A stretch of 64,000 bases of DNA from Bradyrhizobium sp. 195 (GTDB lineage Bacteria > Pseudomonadota > Alphaproteobacteria > Rhizobiales > Xanthobacteraceae): NCBI RefSeq assembly GCF_023101665.1, contig NZ_CP082161.1:2480001-2544000 (forward strand), read 5' to 3'. The notes beneath the pieces were generated by a model. The model had not been told where the DNA came from and ran no database searches. It saw only the letters and a program-made list of their open reading frames with translations. The position numbers were made by a program, and so were the translations under genes. Shown here piece after piece: positions 1-7,908 of the stretch. How positions within the stretch are numbered: the first letter of the stretch is position 1; each line of letters starts with the position of its first letter.

Positions 1-2
1 TC

Positions 3-452
3 TTCAACGCCGACCCGATCTCGATCTGGCTGGCCAACCAGAAGACCATGGATCCGAAGCTCTCGCCCGTCATCAAGATGGTCGGCGAGGAGTTCGACAA
101 GATCCGGCCCGGCGTTGCCATCCGCTCCGCCCATGTCGGCATCGGCGCGTCCAACACCTACGTGTTCATGGCGGATGTGCTGCCGCGGGCGATCAAGAAG
201 TACGGTGGCGTCGATCCCGATGCGCTGCGCAAGGCGGCGCTCGACACCGACATTCCCGAGGGTGGCACCATGCTCGGCTTCGGCGTGAAGTTCTACGGCG
301 AGGGCACGCCCATGGCCGGGCAGAACGAGCGCTCGTTCCCCGTCGTGATCCAGTATCTCGAGGACAAGTCTCATGTGGTGTGGCCGAAGAGCCAGGCGCA
401 GCGCGAGGCCGTGCTGCCGCTGCCGAAAGGCACCACCTACAGCAACCAGTAG
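3..452 (+). CDS. ABC transporter substrate-binding protein, C-terminal part
   Basis: Only the last 149 codons are in the window; the frame is open from the left edge. The protein should be a periplasmic binding protein (type 1 fold) that delivers its ligand to the LivHM permease encoded just downstream. The visible part has the mixed alpha/beta composition of that fold's C-terminal lobe and ends in a short polar tail. The gene stops 12 bases before the LivG gene, consistent with one operon. The ligand cannot be read from this fragment: LivK-family proteins also bind amides, aromatics and urea. Confidence 0.8.
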   Translation, partial: FNADPISIWLANQKTMDPKLSPVIKMVGEEFDKIRPGVAIRSAHVGIGASNTYVFMADVLPRAIKKYGGVDPDALRKAALDTDIPEGGTMLGFGVKFYGEGTPMAGQNERSFPVVIQYLEDKSHVVWPKSQAQREAVLPLPKGTTYSNQ

Positions 453-464
453 CAGCGGAGGGCT

Positions 465-1235
465 TTGGTGCTGGAAGTCAGCGGGCTGGTGAAGCGGTTC
501 GGCGGCTTCACCGCCGTCAACAACGTGTCGTTCCAGGTCGATCAGGGCGAGATCCTCGGCCTGATCGGTCCCAACGGTTCGGGCAAGAGCACGATCTTCA
601 ACATGCTTTCCGGCACGCTGGCGCCGACATCGGGCTCGATCATGTTCGGCGGCTCCGAGATCGCAGGCCTCGCGCCGCACCGGATCATCAACAGTGGCAT
701 TGGCCGTACCTTCCAAATACCGCGGCCGTTCCGCCGCCTGACCATCTTCGAGAACGTCGCGCTCGCCGGCTTTTACGGCCAGGGCCGCCACAGCCGGGCC
801 AGGGCGGAGGAGGCGGCCGAACGATCGCTGGCGATGGTCGGCCTGCCGACCGATCGCCATGCCAGCGTCGATGGCCTCGGCGCGGCCGGCCTGAAGAAGC
901 TCGAGCTGGCCAAGGCGCTCGCCACTTCGCCAAAGCTCCTGCTCGCCGACGAGAGCCTCGGCGGTCTCGACGAGGCCGAGATGGATCAGGCCGCCAACAT
1001 GCTGCGCAACATCCGCGACGAGCTCGGCATCACCATCATCTGGGTCGAGCACATCATGGGCGTCTTGATGCGCGTCGTCGATCGCGTCATGGTGCTCGAT
1101 CACGGCGAGAAGATCTCGGAAGGCCTGCCGAGCGCGGTCGCGGGCGACCCGCGCGTGATCGAGGTCTATCTCGGCACCGATGCCGAGACCACGCAGGCCG
1201 CGGCCGCCGAAGCGCGCCGCCGCGCGGGAGGCTAG
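465..1235 (+). CDS. livG: Branched-chain amino acid-type ABC transporter ATPase, LivG-like
   Basis: A 256-aa ATPase that would energise uptake together with LivF. Walker A (GPNGSGKS) begins at residue 35. The C-terminal half has an ADESLGGLD Walker B/D-loop and the H-loop motif WVEHIM typical of LivG. The signature segment is odd: LGAAGLKKLELAKAL where most LivG proteins have an LSGGQ-type sequence. Start is TTG at 465, or GTG at 468; AGCAGCGGAGGG just upstream gives the ribosome-binding site. It lies between the binding protein and livF. Confidence 0.88.
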   Translation: MVLEVSGLVKRFGGFTAVNNVSFQVDQGEILGLIGPNGSGKSTIFNMLSGTLAPTSGSIMFGGSEIAGLAPHRIINSGIGRTFQIPRPFRRLTIFENVALAGFYGQGRHSRARAEEAAERSLAMVGLPTDRHASVDGLGAAGLKKLELAKALATSPKLLLADESLGGLDEAEMDQAANMLRNIRDELGITIIWVEHIMGVLMRVVDRVMVLDHGEKISEGLPSAVAGDPRVIEVYLGTDAETTQAAAAEARRRAGG

Positions 1236-1237
1236 GC

Positions 1238-1938
<701 letters not shown>

Positions 1939-1942
<4 letters not shown>

Positions 1943-2829
1943 TGGGCATGCAGGCGTTCCTGGACATATTCGACATCTATCTGCTGGAGGCCGTGATCAA
2001 CGGCATCCTGCTCGGCGGCGTGCTGGCGCTGCTGGCGCTCGGGCTCAACCTGATCTTCGGCGTCATCGACGTGACCTGGATCTGCTATGCCGAGCTCGTG
2101 ATGATCGGCATGTACGCCATGTATTTCATGGTGCAGTATTACGGCATCAGCTATTTCGTTGCGGCCCCTCTCACCATTCTGCTGGTCGCGGTCCTCGGCG
2201 CGGCGCTGCATTACCTCGTGATCGCGCCGCTGTTGACCGCGCCGCCGATCAACCAGTTGCTCGCGACCGGCGGGGTGCTGTTCGTACTGCAGAGCTTTGC
2301 CACCGTCGCTTTCGGCATCGACTTCCGCAATCTCGGCATCCGCCTGCCGGTGCTCGCCTTCGGCGACATGAACTTTAGCTACGCGCGACTCCTGTCATTC
2401 CTGGCCGCGCTGGTCGGCATGGTCGCCGTCTATCTGTTCATGACGCGCACCTTCACCGGCACCGCGATCCGTGCCATCTCGCAGGACCGCCAGATCATGG
2501 CGCTGATGGGCGTGGACACCAGGCGGATCTATCTCATCACTTCGGCGCTCGGCGGCGCGCTGGCGGGGCTCGCCGCCTGCCTTCTGGTGCTGCAATATGA
2601 CGTGCATCCCTTCGTCGGCCTCTCCTTCGGGCCGATCACCTTCCTGATCTGCGTGCTCGGTGGCCTCGGCAATTTCATCGGCGGCTTCATTGCCGCCTTC
2701 GTCTTCGCCGAGATCATCTCGCTCGGCGGCCTGTTCTCCGATCTCGAATGGGGTTATGTGCTCGCCTTCGCCTTCTTCATCGTCATGATGTTCATCCGGC
2801 CTGCGGGCCTGCTCGCGAGGCGCCGATGA
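1939..2829 (+). CDS. livH: ABC transporter permease, LivH-like
   Basis: A 296-aa integral membrane permease of the branched-chain amino acid (LivH) family with about eight hydrophobic segments. Family features include NGILLGGVLALLALGLNLIFG near the N terminus and the cytoplasmic AISQDRQIMALMGVD loop that contacts the ATPase. The start ATG 1939 overlaps the livF stop and its own stop overlaps livM (ATGA), so the transporter genes are tightly coupled. Confidence 0.92.
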
Positions 2830-3845
2830 TGGGGCAGGGGCGGCTTGCTGCCTGGGGGATAGGATTGGCGGCGCTGGTCGCGCTGCCTTTCGTCTATCGT
2901 GATCCCTATCATCTGCACATCCTGGTGCTGATCCTGATCTGGTCGTTCGCCTACACCTCCTGGTCGATGATGGGGCGGTTCGGCCTCGTCTCGCTGGGCC
3001 ATGGCGGCTTCATGGGGATCGGCGCGTATGTCACCGCGCTGCTCTGGAATCATCTCGGCGTGTCGCCCTGGATCGGCATTCCCCTCAGCATGGTCGCGGC
3101 CGGCGCGCTGGCGCTGATCGTCGGTTATCCCTGCTTCCGTTTCCGCATCACCGGGCACTATTTCGTGCTGGTGACGCTGGCGCTCTCCGGCATCGTGCTC
3201 CAGGTCATCACGGCAACGCGTGACTATACCGGCGGCTCGCTGGGCTATACGCCGAACCGGACCTCGGGAAACAAGCTGTTGGCGCTGCAATTCGACGACA
3301 AGACGACCTGGTACCTGATCGCGCTCGGGGTCTGGTTGTTCGGCATCGTGGTCTGGCATTGGGTCGATCGCAGCATGGCACGCTACGCGCTGGAGGCGAT
3401 TTCGGAGGACGAGGACGCCGCGGCCGCCGCCGGCGTCGACGTCACCGCGGAGAAGCTGAAGATCACGCTGCTCAGTGCGGTGATGACGGCTCTGGCGGGC
3501 GCGATCTACTGCCAGTACCAGATGTTCATCACGCCGGACACGGTCAGCGGCATTGCGGTGTCGCTCCAGATGGTGTTCGCGGCCATCGTCGGCGGCCTGT
3601 TCGTCTCGCTCGGCCCGACCTTCGGTGCCGTGATCACCATCCTGCTGGCGGAAACCCTTCGCATCGGCTTCGGCACCAAGGCGGTCGGCTGGGACAATCT
3701 CGTCTACGGCGTGCTGCTCGTGCTTTTCATCATATTCCTTCCCAAGGGCATCCTTGGTAGCGTGCTCGACCGATTGAAGCCGCAACGCAAGGTGCCCCGC
3801 GCTCATGAGCAACAAGCCGTCCAAATCGCTCGCCCAGGAACTTGA
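2826..3845 (+). CDS. livM: ABC transporter permease, LivM-like
   Basis: A 339-aa membrane permease that pairs with LivH. It shows the LivM hallmark SLGHGGFMGIGAYVTALL and a coupling loop around AISEDEDAAAAAGVDV. The start ATG 2826 overlaps the livH stop. Its last 41 bases overlap the start of the polyphosphate kinase gene in another frame, an unusually long overlap that suggests a fused transcript. The polar C-terminal tail lies within this overlap. Confidence 0.92.
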   Translation: MMGQGRLAAWGIGLAALVALPFVYRDPYHLHILVLILIWSFAYTSWSMMGRFGLVSLGHGGFMGIGAYVTALLWNHLGVSPWIGIPLSMVAAGALALIVGYPCFRFRITGHYFVLVTLALSGIVLQVITATRDYTGGSLGYTPNRTSGNKLLALQFDDKTTWYLIALGVWLFGIVVWHWVDRSMARYALEAISEDEDAAAAAGVDVTAEKLKITLLSAVMTALAGAIYCQYQMFITPDTVSGIAVSLQMVFAAIVGGLFVSLGPTFGAVITILLAETLRIGFGTKAVGWDNLVYGVLLVLFIIFLPKGILGSVLDRLKPQRKVPRAHEQQAVQIARPGT

Positions 3846-4734
3846 CCGTTACATCACGCCATTCCGCTACGATGGCTCCGGCAAGTTTCATCTCAAGGAC
3901 CACAAGACCGACGAGAAGGGCGACCTCGACAAGGAGAAGGCGCAAGCGATCCTCGACGCCAACAAGAGGCGGCTGGTCGAGTTTCAGGAGAAGCTCTACG
4001 CCCAGGACCGCTGGTCGCTGCTGATCGTGTTCCAGGCCATGGACGCCGGCGGCAAGGATAGTGCGATCAAGGCGATCTTCGAGGGCATCAATCCGCAAGG
4101 CTGCGAAGTCAGCGCCTTCAAGGCGCCCAGCAGCAAGGAGCTCGACCACGATTTCCTGTGGCGCCATGTGATCGCGCTGCCGGAGCGCGGCCACATCGGC
4201 ATCTTCAACCGCTCCCATTACGAGGAATGCCTGGTGACGCGCGTGCATCCGGAGATCCTTGCCAAGGAGAAACTGCCGGAAAAGCTCGTGACCAAGAACA
4301 TCTGGAAGGAGCGGTTCGAGGACATCTCCGCCTTCGAACGCTACCTCTCCCGCAACGGCACCGTGGTGCTGAAGTTCTTCCTCAATCTGTCCAAGGAGGA
4401 GCAGCGCGAGCGTTTCCTCGACCGGCTGGAGGAGCCGGCCAAGCAGTGGAAGTTTTCCATGGACGACATCAAGGAGCGCGCGCTGTGGCCGCGCTACCAG
4501 GCGGTCTACCAGGACATCGTCCGGCACACGGCGACGTCTCATGCGCCGTGGTACGTCGTGCCGGCTGATCACAAATGGTTCGCGCGCGTCGTGATCGGCT
4601 CGGTGATCAATGCGGCGCTCGAAAAGCTGGACCTGCGCTTTCCCCGCGCCGACAAGGCCTCGCTGGGCGAATTCGACGAGGTGCGCAAGGCGCTGGAGAA
4701 AGAGGAGAAGGGGGGCAGGAAGCGAGCCAAGTGA
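3805..4734 (+). CDS. ppk2: Polyphosphate kinase 2 family protein
   Basis: A 309-aa cytosolic PPK2 enzyme, which transfers phosphate between polyphosphate and nucleotides. The P-loop DAGGKDS begins at residue 80. The second conserved block, GIFNRSHYEECLVTRVHP, resembles the Walker B and lid region of PPK2s of the nucleoside mono/diphosphate phosphorylating type, and the family-typical KQWKFSMDD and WPRYQ motifs follow. Start is ATG 3805 with AAGGTG upstream, inside the end of livM. The exact nucleotide preference (AMP, ADP or GDP) cannot be fixed from motifs. Confidence 0.9.
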   Translation: MSNKPSKSLAQELDRYITPFRYDGSGKFHLKDHKTDEKGDLDKEKAQAILDANKRRLVEFQEKLYAQDRWSLLIVFQAMDAGGKDSAIKAIFEGINPQGCEVSAFKAPSSKELDHDFLWRHVIALPERGHIGIFNRSHYEECLVTRVHPEILAKEKLPEKLVTKNIWKERFEDISAFERYLSRNGTVVLKFFLNLSKEEQRERFLDRLEEPAKQWKFSMDDIKERALWPRYQAVYQDIVRHTATSHAPWYVVPADHKWFARVVIGSVINAALEKLDLRFPRADKASLGEFDEVRKALEKEEKGGRKRAK

Positions 4735-5768
4735 CAGTGAACGAGACCGCGAACCGGAAGAACGTCAGCTTCGCGCTCCAGGGCGGCGGCGCGCACGGCG
4801 CCTTCGTCTGGGGCGTGCTCGACCAGGTGCTCGAGGATGGCAGGCTCGCGATCGAGGCGATCAGCGCCACCAGCGCCGGCGCGATGAATGCGGTGGCGAT
4901 GGCCTCCGGCATGGCGAACGGAGGCGCGGAGGCTGCGCGGCAGAACCTGCACGCATTCTGGTACGAAGTGTCGCGGATGGACATGGCGTACGATCTGTTC
5001 TCGCCGCTCAACCAGTGGATCCAGGCCCTGAAGCTGCCGCCGGAATATCATCCGGTCCACGCCTTCATCCACACGCTGACGCACACGCTGCCGCCGAACC
5101 TGCTCAATCCCTTCCAGTTCAATCCGCTTCGATCGCTGCTGCAGCGCGTGGTGGATTTCGACCGGCTCAATTCCTCGCCGGAGGCGCCGCAGCTGTTTCT
5201 CAACGCCACCAACGTCCGCACCGGCAAGATCAAGGTGTTCCAGAGCCCGCTTCTCACCGCGGAAACCGTGCTCGCCTCGGCCTGCCTGCCGCCCTATTTC
5301 CAGGCCGTCGAGATCGACGGCGAGCATTATTGGGATGGCGGCTATCTCGGCAATCCCGCGATCTATCCGTTGATCTACCGCAGGGGCAGTCACGACGTCA
5401 TCATCGTGCAGGTCACGGCGATCCGGCGCGACGAACTGCCGGCCAGTGCAGCCGACGTCCTCCACCGCATCAACGAAATCAGCTTCAATTCGTCCCTGAT
5501 GCGCGAGATGCGCGCGATCGCCTTTGCCACGCGGCTGATCGACAATGGCGAGCTCGACAGCGACAGACATAGCCGCATGTACATGCACTGGATCGGCAAC
5601 GACCAGCTGATGTCGCGACTCGGCACGGCCACGCAATTCCATCCCGAATGGAGCCTGTTGTGCCGCCTGCGCGATGATGGGCGCGAGGCTGCGCGAAGCT
5701 GGCTGGCGCGAAACTTCGACCGGGTCGGAGAGTCCTCGACGGTCGATCTGACAGACATGTTTCTCTAG
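4731..5768 (+). CDS. Patatin-like phospholipase family protein
   Basis: A 345-aa patatin-fold hydrolase. The oxyanion loop GGGAHGAF is near the N terminus, the nucleophile is Ser48 in SATSAGAM, and the catalytic Asp202 lies in WDGGYLGNP, so the Ser-Asp dyad is complete. The nucleophile elbow reads A-T-S-A-G rather than the usual G-x-S-x-G. Start is GTG 4731 overlapping the ppk2 stop (GTGA); GTG 4737 is an alternative. No signal peptide is seen. Substrate is unknown; family members act on phospholipids or storage polyesters. Confidence 0.85.
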   Translation: MTVNETANRKNVSFALQGGGAHGAFVWGVLDQVLEDGRLAIEAISATSAGAMNAVAMASGMANGGAEAARQNLHAFWYEVSRMDMAYDLFSPLNQWIQALKLPPEYHPVHAFIHTLTHTLPPNLLNPFQFNPLRSLLQRVVDFDRLNSSPEAPQLFLNATNVRTGKIKVFQSPLLTAETVLASACLPPYFQAVEIDGEHYWDGGYLGNPAIYPLIYRRGSHDVIIVQVTAIRRDELPASAADVLHRINEISFNSSLMREMRAIAFATRLIDNGELDSDRHSRMYMHWIGNDQLMSRLGTATQFHPEWSLLCRLRDDGREAARSWLARNFDRVGESSTVDLTDMFL

Positions 5769-5960
5769 GCGACTTTGTTCTCAAGTCGTTGTGGCCCGCG
5801 GCGCACGTGGTCGCGGACAAAACTGCGAAAACAACCCCATGCACAGTAGCCGGGAATAGCGGAATCAATGGCTTGGCGGTCGCCGCGAGTACTTGCGGAT
5901 TTTACGAAGCCGTTTGACCCGTCGGGCAAAACAGGGGCATGATGTCACCATCTCCGATCC

Positions 5961-6049
5961 CGTAGGGTGGGCAAAGCGAAAGCGTGCCCATCATCTTCAT
6001 CCGGGAGAGATGGTGGGCACGGTGCAAGAGCGCCTTTGCCCACCCTACG
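5961..6049. repeat. Palindromic intergenic repeat (GTAGGGTGGGCAAAG type)
   Basis: The arms at 5961-5978 and 6031-6049 are complementary, and an inner pair (CGTGCCCATC / GATGGTGGGCACG) continues the fold. It fills most of the 302-bp gap between the convergent lipase and metallo-hydrolase genes and could fold as a long hairpin. This kind of repeat is common between genes in Bradyrhizobium. No gene is seen in the gap. Confidence 0.75.
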
Positions 6050-6070
6050 ATCTGCGAGCAAGCCGCCCCC

Positions 6071-6973
6071 TCAATACCCGCGCGCCCACCAGTAGCAGAA
6101 GCGCTCCACATTGGCGGGAAGGGCGGTCTCGTAGTTCGCCCATTTCTCGTATTTCGGCAGCTTCACCTCCTTCATCGCGGTGTCGAAGCACTTGCCGGCG
6201 TCCGCCGCCTTCTTCACCTCGGCGGAAAGATCCTCCATGTAGGCGATGTCGTCCTCGATGTCCTTCTTGGTGCCGAAGCGGCCGCCGGCATACGGATGGC
6301 CGGGGATCATCCGTTCCCAGTCGAGTGACGCCAGCTTCTTCAGTGAGGCGATGTACTCCAGCGGCGAGGCGTTGTCGGGGATGTTGCGGAACTGAACCTG
6401 CTCGATCGGCGCGAAGTCGACCACGAACACGAGCTTCTCTTTCGGCAGCCGCATCACCAGCGAATTGTCGGAATGGTTGCGGCCGACATAGTTCAGCTCC
6501 AGCGTGGTGCCGCCGAGCGTGATGCTCTTCTTGTCGTCCACCACCTGGTCCGGCATCACGACGTCGGCGGGCAGAGACTTCTGCTTCTTCAGTTCGAGGA
6601 AGCGCTCCTTGGTTCGCCGGTGCGCGATGAAGGTGGCACCGAGATCCTTGAAAGGCTGGCCGCCGGCGATGTGGTCGTAATGATGGTGGCTGTAGATGAC
6701 GTATTTGATCGGCTGGTCTGTGACCGCCTTGATCGCGTCGATATAAGGCTTTGCGGGACGCAAGTACGAGATCGGGTCGGTCGCGATCACGCCCTTCGGC
6801 GTCACCACGAACACGGATTGATGGCCGCCATAGCGGAAGACGTAGACATTCTCGGTCCCCTCGACCTTCCTGGTCGAAGTCTGCGGCGGATTTTGTGCGG
6901 CGGCGGATCCGAGCCCGGCCACGAGTGCGGCGAGCGCAGTCACGCAAGCAGTCACGCAAATCGATATCTTCAT
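6071..6973 (-). CDS. Secreted MBL-fold metallo-hydrolase
   Basis: A 300-aa protein of the metallo-beta-lactamase fold with an N-terminal signal peptide (MKISICVTACVTALAALVAG, likely cleaved after AAA). The zinc ligand motif SHHHYDHIAGG, followed by GRNHSDNS and IPGHPYAGG, gives the expected His/Asp ligand set. It is probably exported to the periplasm. The start at 6973 was chosen because the longer reading frame upstream would hide the signal peptide. Substrate unknown: similar proteins include quinoprotein relay hydrolases and lactamase-like enzymes. Confidence 0.85.
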   Translation of the reverse strand: MKISICVTACVTALAALVAGLGSAAAQNPPQTSTRKVEGTENVYVFRYGGHQSVFVVTPKGVIATDPISYLRPAKPYIDAIKAVTDQPIKYVIYSHHHYDHIAGGQPFKDLGATFIAHRRTKERFLELKKQKSLPADVVMPDQVVDDKKSITLGGTTLELNYVGRNHSDNSLVMRLPKEKLVFVVDFAPIEQVQFRNIPDNASPLEYIASLKKLASLDWERMIPGHPYAGGRFGTKKDIEDDIAYMEDLSAEVKKAADAGKCFDTAMKEVKLPKYEKWANYETALPANVERFCYWWARGY

Positions 6974-7189
6974 GTTGGCTTTCTGGAAATGAACGAGGGT
7001 AGGAGAACGGCGTATCCTCGCCGTCACAAACGCTGGCGGGAAGACTTTATTCCGCTGCATTGAGTCGCAGGGTATCGCGGTCGACACGCACGATGCGGTC
7101 CCATGCCGCCCCAAGGTCCGGCGCGCAATTGTGATCTCTCACCCGATTGATCCCGCTTGACAGTTTTGTGGCACGGGAGGAGCATACCG

Positions 7190-7276
7190 ATGGTCGCAAA
7201 CAAAGCGACGCGCAACGTCCACCTCATGAGCAAGGGGAGGTCTATGACTCCACCTCCGCAAATCCAGCCGCGTTAA
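7190..7276 (+). CDS. Possible 28-aa ORF (weak)
   Basis: A short reading frame preceded by GGGAGGAG about 7 bases before ATG 7190 and by a TTGACA at 7158. A second in-frame ATG preceded by AAGGGGAGG would give MTPPPQIQPR, a proline-run peptide of the kind that can stall ribosomes. No gene follows closely in the same direction, so a leader role is unsupported. The rest of the 935-bp gap (6974-7908) holds repeats and no clear gene. Confidence 0.22.
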   Translation: MVANKATRNVHLMSKGRSMTPPPQIQPR

Positions 7277-7482
7277 CTGCGACGGAGCTCGTTCGGACTA
7301 TCGCATAGCGGCAGAAACCGCGAACGGCACGCCGGGTCAAGGTTTAGCGGGCTGCATCAGTAAGGCAGAGCCCCTACCTTCCCGGCGCTGTATTTTGCAT
7401 CACGTTGATCATGTCGGGTGGCCGTGATGCGGCCCCGTGACAGGCGTGTTTTCACATCCTGCTTTGTCCTCCTTCCTCCTCG

Positions 7483-7514
7483 CCGTCATTCCGGGCCAAC
7501 GCCCGGAATGACGG
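7483..7514. repeat. Short perfect palindrome
   Basis: The 14-base arms (CCGTCATTCCGGGC and its complement) surround a 4-base centre. This is the CGTCATTCCGGG family that recurs at 23.06 kb. It would form a strong hairpin in either transcript. Confidence 0.75.
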
Positions 7515-7540
7515 AGTCATGGCATGCAGGGTACGTGTGT

Positions 7541-7670
7541 CACGCCGTCGTGGCCGGGCTTGTCCCGGCCATCCACGACTTGCCGCACCGTGCGAAGAAT
7601 GTGGATGCCCGGGCCTTCGCGCCGAAGCGGCCTCGGCCGCGCAGGCGGGACAAGCCCGGGCATAACGCCC
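7541..7670. repeat. Palindromic repeat (GTGGCCGGGCTTGTCCCGGCC type)
   Basis: Two copies of a GGGACAAGCCCGG-like core face each other around a CGCGAAGCGG-rich centre. Short translations across it are rich in R, P and S and look like spurious reading of a repeat. It lies in the gap before the MscS-type gene. Confidence 0.6.
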
Positions 7671-7908
7671 TCTCGTGAGTCGAGCTGCGAGAATTCTACG
7701 GAAAGACGGATCGCGTTCTGTTGCGTTTAGCCCCACTGACGCCCGGTTCCCCATCTTCGCATTGCGGCAAATGCCAAGAGAATGTCGCCTCAAAGGCCCA
7801 CTTCCGACACAGGCCACGGGCGAATAGCAGCCATCCGACATGACGCATGTGCTTCGGCGGTGACGGCCACGACACCGCGGGCGCATTCATTTTTTTCAGG
7901 GAAACAGC

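Noticed and set aside
7418..7886. Short ORFs between the metallo-hydrolase and MscS-type genes
   Set aside because: They read through palindromic repeats in several frames; no start signals or domain content.
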